DNA of 64,000 bases from an uncultured Holophagaceae bacterium (GTDB lineage: Bacteria; Acidobacteriota; Holophagae; Holophagales; Holophagaceae), in the NCBI GenBank assembly GCA_903913215.1, contig CAIWKE010000003.1:186001-250000 (forward strand), in the 5' to 3' direction. The notes under the pieces are model-generated. The model was not told the DNA's origin, made no database searches, and saw nothing but the letters and a program-made list of their open reading frames with translations. The position numbers and the translations under genes were made by a program. This document shows, piece by piece, positions 27,334-36,186 of the stretch. Numbering within the stretch: position 1 is the first letter of the stretch; the number at the start of each line of letters is the position of its first letter.

Positions 27334-28280
27334 CCTTCGGCGGAGTGGCCTTCCAACTGGGCCTGAGCCTGGCTGAGGAAGACCTCACTGGGCTGGGAGG
27401 GATCGAACTCACCCATGAACTGTCCCTGGCTCGGCTCGATATCCCATTCCGAAAAGGGCTGGCCCGGATGGGAGATGCAGGGCATCTGTCCCAGGAAGGC
27501 ACCCCACGCCACGAACATGCTCGATCCGGAGCCGATGAGCACCTTGGCCCGGGAGAGCACCAGCAGATCGCTGATCGCCGAAGCGGGGCGGATGAAGGAG
27601 ACGTTTTCCAGTGAGAGCAGATCCTGCAACTGTTCGGGGGTGCCATCCGAGACCACCACAGCCTTGCAGGGGCGGCCCACCTTCGCCCGGATGGCCAGGA
27701 GGGACTGGACGAACCAGGAGATGGGAGTCTTCTGCCCCTTGCCAATCCTCCCGTCGACCAGGACGGGATCAGGGAAGTCGTTGCCGCACCTCACACAGAG
27801 GGCGATGGGCACCTCTCCAAAGGAATCGGCCAAGGCCAGGTAGGAAGGTCGGGTGATGGCCTTGAGCTCCTGGAGCAGGAACTCATGCCAGCCATTGAGG
27901 GGCTTGAACATGGGCGTATAGCCCGCGAAGACGATGCTGAGATCGCCCCGGTCCTCACCGTGCGGGGGCGGCAGCGCGGCATAGTCCTCCTCGGAGAGCT
28001 GGCGGGCGGACCGTACCTTGAGGAATCCTTCCAGCACCCCGAGATCCCCCGTGCGGCGCCGGAACAGCCCGAACAGGATGAGCTGGCGAAGATAGCTGTG
28101 ATAGTCAATGCCCCCTCGAAAGACCTGCATCACGGCAGGCCTCATCCAAACCGGGGAGATCATCTGGGCAGAGTGCACCTGGGCGAAGATCCGACAGCGG
28201 GCCCAAGGCAGCATTCTGCAGCCAAAGCCCATGCCTCGCCCCAGGAAGCCCTCCCCGAAAATCGGCCGGCAATACAGCAT
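27330..28280 (-). CDS. Putative glycosyltransferase, distantly GT11 (fucosyltransferase)-like
   Basis: Predicted 316-residue protein. The N-terminal GEGFLGRGMGFGCRMLPWA resembles the Gly-rich acceptor/donor loop of alpha-1,2-fucosyltransferase-type enzymes; ALCVRCGNDFPDP resembles the H-x-R-R-G-D motif, and the C-terminal segment with LLVLSRAKVLIGSGSSMFVAWGAFLG resembles the S-N-S-S-F-x-W-W motif of that group. None of these is exact, so the assignment is tentative. Start ATG 28280 avoids an upstream frame of 13 codons without support. It is translationally coupled to the following glycosyltransferase and is probably the first gene of this two-gene unit. Confidence 0.55.
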   Translation of the reverse strand: MLYCRPIFGEGFLGRGMGFGCRMLPWARCRIFAQVHSAQMISPVWMRPAVMQVFRGGIDYHSYLRQLILFGLFRRRTGDLGVLEGFLKVRSARQLSEEDYAALPPPHGEDRGDLSIVFAGYTPMFKPLNGWHEFLLQELKAITRPSYLALADSFGEVPIALCVRCGNDFPDPVLVDGRIGKGQKTPISWFVQSLLAIRAKVGRPCKAVVVSDGTPEQLQDLLSLENVSFIRPASAISDLLVLSRAKVLIGSGSSMFVAWGAFLGQMPCISHPGQPFSEWDIEPSQGQFMGEFDPSQPSEVFLSQAQAQLEGHSAEG

Positions 28281-28713
28281 GGAGGCGCCTCTTGATTTGA
28301 ACTGCGGTTGAGCTGCCACCGGACTCGCGAGCCAGAGGCGAGTGCGGGGAAAGGTGGGAACCAGGAGTCCCCCTTGGCGGATCAGAGGGGTGGTGGGGGT
28401 TCTTGGTGGACAGCTGAAACGGTGTCTGGGTCTTCCTCGCCTCTGGTGGTGAATGCGGACGCAGATTGCGGTTCAACAGCCGACCTTGTTGACGGGAAAT
28501 ATACCAGGAACAACTAGGCTCGTCCTCCAATATTCGGCGACAGTGAGAACACCTACCTGGTTCCAGGCGCGGAGCCCCGGCCTCCCTTTGAAGGCCTGGT
28601 CCCGCCCCTCTCCCAGCGACTCCAGCCGTGCCTCCTCGGCCCAGCGTGGACCTGGAAAGCCATGTAGGCTGCTACCAGGACACCGCCATTCCTGCCACAT
28701 CGCACAAGGGACT
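28281..28713. other. Divergent intergenic region between glycosyltransferase and polymerase genes
   Basis: About 430 bases, presumably with back-to-back promoters for the minus-strand glycosyltransferase pair and the plus-strand polymerase. No confident promoter boxes, hairpins or conserved leader (such as a JUMPstart) were recognised. Confidence 0.45.
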
Positions 28714-29991
28714 ATGAGCTACGACGAGTTCAATGATCAGGAGCCCAGACCCATCCGCATGATGGAGAACCTTGCCATCGCCGCCTTGGTGCTGGCGCTC
28801 CTGTCCTTCGTCTCCCCGCAGGTTGGGATGATCGGCCGGGGTCTGCGGACCGCCGTGCCTGCCTTGCTCGTGTCCATGGTGGCCATCTCGCGGGTGGACC
28901 GGTCTGCCTTCCCGCAGGCTTTCCTGCGCTTCCGGATGGTGTTCCTGCTGGGCCTGCTGTTCCTGACCCAGGCCCTCATCCGGTTCCTCTTCGTTCCAGA
29001 CCACCCCATGGACCTGGTGCACACCTACGTCGTGGGCCCCCTTCTCACCTTCTGCTTTCTGCTCTGGTTCGCAGCCCTCTCCGAATTGGGCGACCCCGTC
29101 ATCGACCGGATGCGCAGCTGGCTGTTGATCGGCTGGTGCCTCAGCTTCGCGGTCAGCCTGCCCGTGCTCATCAGCAATCCTGGTGTCGCGCGCCTGACCA
29201 TGGGGAACCCCAACCAGGTGGCCAACGCCGCCCGGTGGGCACCCTATGGCGTGGCCGAATACACCGGCTACACCACCATCGCCATCTGCCTCAGCCCTCT
29301 GCTGGGCGCCTTGGGCCCCATGAGCAGGCTCTTGCGATGGCCCTCCTTCCTCCTGGTCATGCTGGCGGTCCTGGCAGTGCTCTTTTCGACGTTCACCATG
29401 GCCAGCGCCATGGCCGTCCTGAGCCTCGGCGCCATGCTGCTCGTCTGGTCCATCGCAGGCCGCGGACCCGCCAGGGTCCTACGGTTCCTGGTCGTCATCA
29501 TGATGGCCGCCCTGGTCCCAACCCTGTTCGTGCTGGCCAACAGCTTCGAGCAGACCAAGTTCGTGGTGGAGAAGACGGAACGGCTGACCCGAAACATCTC
29601 GAACAAGGGGCTCTCCAAGGGGGACGAGACTGAGCGTGGAGCCTGGTTCACCAACGAGATGAGCGCCTTCGCCGAGGAGCCCTTCCTGGGCTACATTCCG
29701 GGCACCACAGGCATGCGGGGGCATGGCCACAGCTCCCTCTCCAACTCCCTGGTGCTCTTCGGGCTGTTCGGAACCCTGCTCTGGATCGGGACGCTGCTGA
29801 AGGTCTTCAGGGACTCCTTTGAGCACGCCCGGGGGCGGTACGATCGGCACATCCTCCTGGTCTGCTGGACCGTCTTCATCCTGAGTGGTGTGCTGAACCC
29901 CATCTGGTATTCCTGTGCCGCCCTGGCGGCCCTGTTCGCCCTCACCCTGCCGGCCAGACAGGTCCAGGACTTCCCGCCGGACTGGTCCTGA
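28714..29991 (+). CDS. wzy: O-antigen ligase/polymerase-like membrane protein (Wzy-like)
   Basis: Predicted 425-residue inner-membrane protein with about ten hydrophobic segments and a larger periplasmic loop near residues 290-345 (EKTERLTRNISNKGLSKGDE to GHGHSSLSNS), the hallmark of the Wzy_C/O-antigen ligase superfamily; the His-containing GHGHSSLSN resembles the conserved H-N-S-F-L motif. In this locus, with Wzx, Wza and Wzc present, polymerisation of the repeat unit is the more likely role than ligation to lipid A. The upstream frame (from 28453) is basic and unlike the family; ATG 28714 with AAGGG close by is preferred. Confidence 0.8.
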   Translation: MSYDEFNDQEPRPIRMMENLAIAALVLALLSFVSPQVGMIGRGLRTAVPALLVSMVAISRVDRSAFPQAFLRFRMVFLLGLLFLTQALIRFLFVPDHPMDLVHTYVVGPLLTFCFLLWFAALSELGDPVIDRMRSWLLIGWCLSFAVSLPVLISNPGVARLTMGNPNQVANAARWAPYGVAEYTGYTTIAICLSPLLGALGPMSRLLRWPSFLLVMLAVLAVLFSTFTMASAMAVLSLGAMLLVWSIAGRGPARVLRFLVVIMMAALVPTLFVLANSFEQTKFVVEKTERLTRNISNKGLSKGDETERGAWFTNEMSAFAEEPFLGYIPGTTGMRGHGHSSLSNSLVLFGLFGTLLWIGTLLKVFRDSFEHARGRYDRHILLVCWTVFILSGVLNPIWYSCAALAALFALTLPARQVQDFPPDWS

Positions 29992-30138
29992 GTCAGGTGA
30001 TTGAGGCCAGGGAACCCCGCTTCCCCAGGGGAGCCAACCCACCTCAGCCCAGCTTGAAGATCCAAGCGGATGTGAAGTAGAGTCTGAGTTCACCACAACA
30101 ACGACGGGAACGCTCTTGATGCTGGAAGAGATGCCTGG

Positions 30139-31416
30139 ATGAAGATCCTCTGGATAACGAACATCCCCTTCGGCAAGTTGATGACCGTGATGGGCCTCCC
30201 GGGCGAGAACACCATCGGCTCCTGGCTGAACTCCTCCCTGGCGGGCTTCATCGGGAACAGTGACTTCGAGGTGATGGTCGCCACTGTCGGTCGGACTGAC
30301 ACGGTCAAACTGCTCAAGGAAGGCAACGTCACCTATTGCCTGCTGCCCGGTGGATTTCCAGGGGAGTACCGACACCTCGACGGCAAGAACCTGAGGCACT
30401 GGGAGTACGTCCAGGCCACGTTCCAGCCCGACCTCATCCATGTCTGGGGCACCGAGTTCACCCATGGCTACGCGGCCCTGAGGGTCATGCGGGACGTTCC
30501 ATCGGTCATCTACATCCAGGGACTGCTTGAAGCCATCGCAAGGTACTACCTGTCCGGCATGAGCAGGACCGAGCTCCGGGGGAGCCTCAGTTTCCGCGAT
30601 GTCCTGAAGCGCGACTGGATCACCCGCGAGCAGAAGACCTTCGCCCGGAGGTCAGGCGTGGAGGCGGAGATGATGAGGCTCTCGAACCACGTCATCGTCG
30701 AGAACCAGTGGTGTGCCGCTCACTGCCTGCGGATCAACCCGCAGAACACCGTCCACTACTGCGAGCTCACCATCAAGGACGACTTCTACCGGAAGGCCTG
30801 GACCCTGGAGCAGGTCAGGCCGTTTTCCATCATGTGCAATGCAGCTGGCTACCCGATCAAGGGGCTGCACATGCTCCTCAAGGCCCTGGCCCTCGTGGTG
30901 AAGCGGCACCCGGGAACGATGCTCTACATTCCAGGCGAGCACAGCCCGCTCGGCGTCACCTTCAAGGGCCGGCTCAGGGAGCGGGGCTACACGAAGTTCA
31001 TCCGGCAGCTCATTGGAGAGCTCGGACTGGCAAAGCACCTGACCTTCCTCGGCCCCCAGACTTCGGAGCAGATGGCGGATCAGATGGCCACCTGCAATGT
31101 GTTTGCCCTGCCCTCCAGCATCGAGAACCACAGCAGCACTCTGATCGAGGCGATGATCGTGGGCGCCCCCTGTGTGGCGGCCGCCGTGGGCGGGATTCCC
31201 GAATACCTGCACCACGACCAGAACGGCCTGAGCTATCGGTTCGAAGAATACGAACTGCTGGCGGACCACATCTCGAACCTCTTCGCCCATCCAGAGCACG
31301 CGAAGCGTCTGGGAGAGGAGGCCAGCCGCTCCATGCGAGCAGGCCGGTCCCCGGTGGACCTCCAGGAGAAGCTGGTCCAGATCTACAGGAACGTGCTCGC
31401 CGAGAGCGCGGGCTGA
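30139..31416 (+). CDS. Glycosyltransferase family 4
   Basis: Predicted 425-residue GT-B enzyme. The N-terminal strand KILWITNIPFG, the second-domain start RPFSIMCNAAGYPIKGLHMLLKAL and the donor site CNVFALPSSIENHSSTLIEAMIVGAPCVAAAVGGIPEYLHH with its E-x7-E pattern (E at the start of ENHSSTLIEA) are classic GT4 features. Likely a retaining transferase acting on the undecaprenyl-linked repeat unit at the cytoplasmic face. The ATG has a poor ribosome site. Same direction as the polymerase gene, 147 bases downstream. Confidence 0.88.
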   Translation: MKILWITNIPFGKLMTVMGLPGENTIGSWLNSSLAGFIGNSDFEVMVATVGRTDTVKLLKEGNVTYCLLPGGFPGEYRHLDGKNLRHWEYVQATFQPDLIHVWGTEFTHGYAALRVMRDVPSVIYIQGLLEAIARYYLSGMSRTELRGSLSFRDVLKRDWITREQKTFARRSGVEAEMMRLSNHVIVENQWCAAHCLRINPQNTVHYCELTIKDDFYRKAWTLEQVRPFSIMCNAAGYPIKGLHMLLKALALVVKRHPGTMLYIPGEHSPLGVTFKGRLRERGYTKFIRQLIGELGLAKHLTFLGPQTSEQMADQMATCNVFALPSSIENHSSTLIEAMIVGAPCVAAAVGGIPEYLHHDQNGLSYRFEEYELLADHISNLFAHPEHAKRLGEEASRSMRAGRSPVDLQEKLVQIYRNVLAESAG

Positions 31417-31447
31417 GGGTCTGCTTCCGGCTCCTGGGCGACCTTTT

Positions 31448-32413
31448 TCAGTGGGTCCGGCCCTTCATCAGATCCCAGCCCCGGCCGAGGAGGCTGCCCA
31501 ACACGGGTATGGAGCGGAGACGGCGCTTCCAGAAGAAGGAGGGCGGCATGTGGTGCACATGCTGGTCCACCAGATCATCAAGGGCCAGATCCTGGGCCAC
31601 CACCGGGGGATGCCTGAGCGGGAAGTCCAGCAGCAGGGGCGGTGCATCCAGGATGAAGGCAGGTACCGCGGCGCCTTCGGTGGAGTGGGCCCCGGCGATG
31701 CCAACACCCAGGTTGCCGATCTGGTTGCGGACGGGTACCGCGTTGAGCAGCCCTAGCCGGAGGCAGAGGAAGCTCAGCTGGTAGTCCCAGGTGTTCACCC
31801 CATGCTCAATAGTCTGGTTGAAATAGAAGCGGAAGTAGTCCGCGACCCGGTGGTCGTGGCTGAACAGCTTCGCCAGGCCCCCGGAGTCCCGCCACTCAGG
31901 CCAGGACTTCATCTCGACGTCGTAGTGGTGCCAGACCCGGCGCCAGGACGCCCAGCCCCAGACGCTGCTGTAGCGGGAGAACGTGTAGCTGGCCTGGGGA
32001 TCGACGGGGTTCGACGTCAGGTTGGTGCCGCAGATCGTGCCTACGCGTTCGTCGGTCCGGTAGCGTTCCAGCAGCTCGTCGCAGTAGTCGAAGAAGCTGG
32101 GAACGGGCAGCACATCGTCCTCGATGATGATGCCTTCTTCTTCTTGCTCGAAGAACCAGTTGATCCCACCGGAGACGGCCCGTCTGCAGCCGAGGTTTTC
32201 TTCACGGAAGAGGGTCCGCACCTCGCAGGGCCAGTCGACGGCCGTGGCGATTCGGCGCACCTCGGCGCAGAGCTCTGTCTCCCCGGGGCGCCCTGCTCGG
32301 GGGCCGTCCGCAGCGACATAGAGCCTGGGCGGACGGGCCGCCGCGATGGCCTCGAAGACCTGCTGGGTGGTGACGGGCCGGTTGAATACCAGGAAGAGCA
32401 CAGCACTCCGCAT
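31448..32413 (-). CDS. Glycosyltransferase, GT-A fold (GnT-I/GT13-like)
   Basis: Predicted 321-residue enzyme. The start RSAVLFLVFNRPVTTQQVFEAI and the strand RLYVAADGPR match a nucleotide-diphospho-sugar transferase fold; EEGIIIEDDVLPVPSFFDYC holds the E-D-D metal/donor motif typical of N-acetylglucosaminyltransferase-I-like proteins, and WGWASWRRVW follows as in bacterial homologues often called HlpA-like. Donor may be a UDP-HexNAc, which is inference. Start ATG 32413 lies two bases beyond the stop of the UDP-xylose synthase gene, so the two are in one operon. Confidence 0.78.
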   Translation of the reverse strand: MRSAVLFLVFNRPVTTQQVFEAIAAARPPRLYVAADGPRAGRPGETELCAEVRRIATAVDWPCEVRTLFREENLGCRRAVSGGINWFFEQEEEGIIIEDDVLPVPSFFDYCDELLERYRTDERVGTICGTNLTSNPVDPQASYTFSRYSSVWGWASWRRVWHHYDVEMKSWPEWRDSGGLAKLFSHDHRVADYFRFYFNQTIEHGVNTWDYQLSFLCLRLGLLNAVPVRNQIGNLGVGIAGAHSTEGAAVPAFILDAPPLLLDFPLRHPPVVAQDLALDDLVDQHVHHMPPSFFWKRRLRSIPVLGSLLGRGWDLMKGRTH

Positions 32414-32415
32414 GC

Positions 32416-33351
32416 CTAGGCCAGTGTTTTGCGGAAGTAAGCGATGGTCTCCTTCAGCCCGTCCTCGAGAGAGACCTTCGGCTCCCAGCCCAGCCGCGCC
32501 CGGGCCAAGGAGATGTCCGGTTTGCGTTGCTTCGGGTCGTCTGCGGGCAGGGGCTTGAATACCAGCTTGGACTTGCCTCCCGCGAGCTTGAGGACCATTT
32601 CCGCCAGTTCGAGCATGGTGAATTCACCGGGATTGCCCAGGTTGACTGGACCGATCAGATCGTCCGGACCGCTCATCATCAGCTGGATGGCGTCGATGAG
32701 GTCATCCACGTAGCAGAAGCTGCGGGTCTGCTGTCCGCTGCCGTAGATGGTGATGTCCTCACCCTGGAGGACCTGGACAATGAAGTTGCTCACGACCCGT
32801 CCATCGTTGGGATGCATGCGGGGGCCGTAGGTGTTGAAGATCCGCACGACCTTGATGTCGGTGCGGTACTGCCGGTGGTAATCGAAGAACAGGGTCTCGG
32901 CACAGCGCTTGCCCTCGTCGTAGCAGCTGCGAGGGCCGATTGGGTTCACGTTGCCCCAGTAGTCCTCGGTCTGGGGGTGGATCTGGGGGTCGCCGTAGAC
33001 CTCGCTGGTCGAGAACTGCAGGATCCTGGCATTGGTCCGCTTGGCCAGCCCGAGCATATTGATGGCGCCGTGCACGCTGGTTTTGGTCGTCTGGACGGGG
33101 TTGTACTGGTAGTGCACGGGGCTCGCCGGGCAGGCCAGGTTGTAGATGCGATCGACCTCGACATAGAGGGGGAAGGTGACGTCATGTCTCATCAGTTCGA
33201 AGTTTGGCTTGCCGGACAGGTGATCCACGTTGCGCTTTCGGCCCGTGAAGTAGTTGTCGACGCAGAGGACATCCTCCCCCAGCGACACCAGGCGGTCGCA
33301 GAGATGGGAACCCAGAAATCCTGCCCCACCTGTCACCAGCGTCTTGTGCAT
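32416..33351 (-). CDS. uxs: UDP-glucuronate decarboxylase (UDP-xylose synthase)
   Basis: Predicted 311-residue SDR enzyme that oxidises and decarboxylates UDP-glucuronate to UDP-xylose, a donor for the polymer. Visible: NAD loop [15 protein letters not shown], the YFTGRKRN segment, [14 protein letters not shown], the catalytic STSEVYGDP and SCYDEGKR (Y-x-x-x-K), and [11 protein letters not shown], all characteristic of this group rather than of other epimerases. Start ATG 33351 follows an AGGAGAGG site. The 215-base gap upstream holds its promoter region. Confidence 0.95.
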   Translation of the reverse strand: MHKTLVTGGAGFLGSHLCDRLVSLGEDVLCVDNYFTGRKRNVDHLSGKPNFELMRHDVTFPLYVEVDRIYNLACPASPVHYQYNPVQTTKTSVHGAINMLGLAKRTNARILQFSTSEVYGDPQIHPQTEDYWGNVNPIGPRSCYDEGKRCAETLFFDYHRQYRTDIKVVRIFNTYGPRMHPNDGRVVSNFIVQVLQGEDITIYGSGQQTRSFCYVDDLIDAIQLMMSGPDDLIGPVNLGNPGEFTMLELAEMVLKLAGGKSKLVFKPLPADDPKQRKPDISLARARLGWEPKVSLEDGLKETIAYFRKTLA

Positions 33352-33566
33352 GTCGATACCTCTCCTAGAGTGGTGCAATGCCCTCGCGGATGGGGAATTC
33401 CCACCGGCCTGGGTTCCATCGAACCGTTGCACCGCAGCGGTCTCAGGTGCTGCCGCTCAGGCTAATATAATTCCCTGGTCCAGCCACGTTAATTTTTTAT
33501 CCGGCCCGATGCACACTCATTTCCAAGCTCGATTCGACTAAGAAATAAACGCGAAATTCCGGTGAA

Positions 33567-34856
33567 TCAGGCGACCTCGTCGCGGGTCAGCACGGCGATT
33601 TCCAAATAGGCCACCAGGGTCCGGGCCACGCGGCCCAAGAGGGAGCCAAGGGCCACTGCAAGGATGCCTCCCACAGCAGGCTTGAGCAGGTAGGCGGCAA
33701 GCGGGAACACAAGTAGCCCGATGATCACCCCCCGACCGTAAAGCCAGGATCGGCCAGTGGCGAACAGGGTATTGAAGGGCAGCTCCGCGGCCTGGATGAC
33801 CGAGAACCAGAGACAGACCTGCATCAAGGGAACGCCGCTCGCATACTTGGGGATCGCCAGCGGCACCAGCCGACCCAGCAGGAACGAGCAGACTAGGACG
33901 ATGAGCACCATGACCCCGGTCAGCCCGGCCGTGAGCAGCATGGACCGGCCATTGGCATTGCGGACGCTGCCTTCCCGCGCATAGGCTTCCACCACGCGGG
34001 GGGTCATCACCTGGTAGACCGAGTGGGGCAGGACGTTCATGCCGTCACGCATCACGGAGGCCACCGCAAACAACCCCAGGCCAGTGAGGCCGCCGAGGGC
34101 CAGCATCAGAGCGCTTTCCGTGGCTGCCCAGATGGACGTGTAGAGGCTGCCCCAGAAGCTGAAGGGAAGGCCGATGCTGACCAGTTCCTTCAGCGCTGCC
34201 CGGTCCAGCCGGTACTGGATCTTCAGCGGCCGATCCCGGTGGAGGAGTCCCACACCGGCCAGGGCCGGCAGGGCCACGCGGATGCAGAGGCCGAAGAACC
34301 CCAGGGTGGGGATGATGAACACCAACCCGAAGTTGAGGACTGCTTGGATGAGCTGCACCCTGGCCAGGGCCACGAAGTGGTGAATGGTCCGGTAGGTGGC
34401 GCCCAGGTAGCCGCCGTAGAAGACGCCCCAGCAGCAAAGCACCTGCGAGAGCCAGCCCGCCACTCCGTAGTAGTCCCCCCGGACCAGGGCCACCCCGGCG
34501 CAGACCAGGAAACCAATCGAGACTGCGGTCGAGACCAGGGCATTCCAGGCTCCCGCCGCGCTGGCCAGGGCCTCCACCTTCTCTGGCATGTTCTTCCCGG
34601 TGTAGAAGGGGATCTGCCGCCAGAGTCCGTCAAAGGTTCCCATGTGCAGGAAGGCCATGTACATGAGGGGAATGGTGAAGATCCGGTAGCGCCCGGTCAC
34701 TTCCGGGCCGAGGAACCGCGCGACCAGCAGCCCTCCCAGCGCCCCCAGGAAGGAGGCGCTCATGTTGCCGCCGAAGAGGGCCGCCACGGAACCCAGGATC
34801 TGCCGGTTGTGGGTCAGCTTCGCCTTCTGGGAACCCAGATACGCCCTAAAGCCCAC
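33567..34856 (-). CDS. wzx: Oligosaccharide flippase (Wzx-like, MATE/PST superfamily)
   Basis: Predicted 429-residue inner-membrane protein with about 12 hydrophobic segments. The N-terminal GSVAALFGGNMSASFLGALGGLLVARFLGPEVTGRYRIF is typical of polysaccharide transporter proteins (A-R-x-L-G-P-x-x-x-G). It should flip undecaprenyl-linked repeat units to the periplasm for the polymerase. The start is a GTG at 34856 with no clear ribosome site; no better start precedes the first helix. The capF gene lies 47 bases upstream on the same strand. Confidence 0.82.
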   Translation of the reverse strand: MGFRAYLGSQKAKLTHNRQILGSVAALFGGNMSASFLGALGGLLVARFLGPEVTGRYRIFTIPLMYMAFLHMGTFDGLWRQIPFYTGKNMPEKVEALASAAGAWNALVSTAVSIGFLVCAGVALVRGDYYGVAGWLSQVLCCWGVFYGGYLGATYRTIHHFVALARVQLIQAVLNFGLVFIIPTLGFFGLCIRVALPALAGVGLLHRDRPLKIQYRLDRAALKELVSIGLPFSFWGSLYTSIWAATESALMLALGGLTGLGLFAVASVMRDGMNVLPHSVYQVMTPRVVEAYAREGSVRNANGRSMLLTAGLTGVMVLIVLVCSFLLGRLVPLAIPKYASGVPLMQVCLWFSVIQAAELPFNTLFATGRSWLYGRGVIIGLLVFPLAAYLLKPAVGGILAVALGSLLGRVARTLVAYLEIAVLTRDEVA

Positions 34857-34903
34857 GGGGCATCCGGTGGGTCAGGCGCTGGTGAGGGCGGGGTGCGGCG
34901 ACT

Positions 34904-36019
34904 TCAGACTGGAAGGGCATAGGTGTCGACTCTCGCGGGATCGAAGGGTTCGCTGGCCCAGAAGAGCGTGACGAGATCGCTGTCCCCTGTGTTGGTGATG
35001 CTGTGGGAATAGCCCGGTGGGATGTCCACCACTCGGGGTTCCCGCCCCGACACCAGGTACTCGATCACCTCCGAGCCGGAGATCTGCCGGAAGCGGATGC
35101 TCGCGTCCCCGCTGACCACCAGGAATTTCTCGGTCTTGGTGTGGTGCCAGTGGTTGCCGCGGGCGATCCCGGGTCGGGTCACCGACACGAAGATCTGACC
35201 CATGGCCGGGCCCCGCAGCACCTCGGCCAGCCAGCCCCGGGGATCCCGCTTCGTGTCCAGGAGGTAGCCGAACTGGTCCGCCGGAAGGTAGGTCAGGTAC
35301 ATCGAATAGAGCAGGCGGGTGAGGTCATCACCGACCTCGGGCACTTCCCGGCTCAGGCGGGTCGCGGGGAAGTGCTGGATCCGTCCCGCCAGGTCCCCCA
35401 GGGTGAGCGTGAACACCCGGGGCACCGCAGGTTCGCCCTGGGCGTCACGGTGGACCGTGCCCCGGAAGGCGGCGATGAACTCGGCCACGACGTCATCGAC
35501 GTGCACCAGACTGACCTCCCGCCCCGGGTCATGGACCTCCAGGGGCAGCCCCTGGGCGGTGTTGTGGCAGAAGGTCGCCACCACCGAGTTGTAGTTGGGG
35601 CGGGACCACTTGCCGAAGACGTTCGGCAGGCGAAAGACAAAGACCGGCACGCCCGTCTCGGCCCCGTAGGCGCGGACGTAGGCCTCGGCTCCCCGCTTGC
35701 TCGAGCCATAGGGGTTGTCCAGGGCCGCCTGGGTGGAGGACGAGATGAGTAGCGGCACGGGGCGTCCCTGAGCGCGCAGCAGGTCCAGGATCTGCTCGGT
35801 GAGTCCGATGTTGCCCGTGGTGAACTCGGAGGGATCCTGGGGCCGGTTGACACCGGCGAGGTGGAATACGAAGTCCGCCTGAGCCACCAGCTGCGCCAGG
35901 GCCTCCGGTTGGTCCGACACATCAAAGGTGAGGACTTCCAGGTCGGGGTGCAGGGACAGGGTTGCGATCAGGTTGCGCCCGATGAAGCCCTGCGATCCTG
36001 TCACGAGGACTTTCCCCAT
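34904..36019 (-). CDS. capF: CapF/WbjC-type bifunctional epimerase-reductase (UDP-L-FucNAc synthesis)
   Basis: Predicted 371-residue enzyme of the UDP-N-acetyl-L-fucosamine pathway (FnlB in E. coli). The N-terminal SDR domain has VTGSQGFIGRNLIAT, FHLAGVNRP and NPYGSSKRGAE; the C-terminal 110 residues form a cupin with GNHWHHTKTEKFLVVSG, whose His residues bind metal. Known family chemistry: C3 epimerisation and C4 reduction of the CapE product. Length is as usual. A strong AGGAG site precedes the ATG. It is separated from capE and capG by a divergent-strand beta-helix gene, unlike the usual contiguous order. Confidence 0.92.
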   Translation of the reverse strand: MGKVLVTGSQGFIGRNLIATLSLHPDLEVLTFDVSDQPEALAQLVAQADFVFHLAGVNRPQDPSEFTTGNIGLTEQILDLLRAQGRPVPLLISSSTQAALDNPYGSSKRGAEAYVRAYGAETGVPVFVFRLPNVFGKWSRPNYNSVVATFCHNTAQGLPLEVHDPGREVSLVHVDDVVAEFIAAFRGTVHRDAQGEPAVPRVFTLTLGDLAGRIQHFPATRLSREVPEVGDDLTRLLYSMYLTYLPADQFGYLLDTKRDPRGWLAEVLRGPAMGQIFVSVTRPGIARGNHWHHTKTEKFLVVSGDASIRFRQISGSEVIEYLVSGREPRVVDIPPGYSHSITNTGDSDLVTLFWASEPFDPARVDTYALPV

Positions 36020-36186
36020 GTCCTTCTCCTTGGTTAAGCCTTCGGGGCCTGGTGGGCATTCGAGTCAAAGGTGAGGCTACTGCGGCAAACGAATTTTCCC
36101 ACCGGATCGGTCCCCCTGGACTTGATTGGATCCGGTCCCATTCGGCGCGTCAACATGGGTGTTTTTTACCATTCATTTTCAATTAC

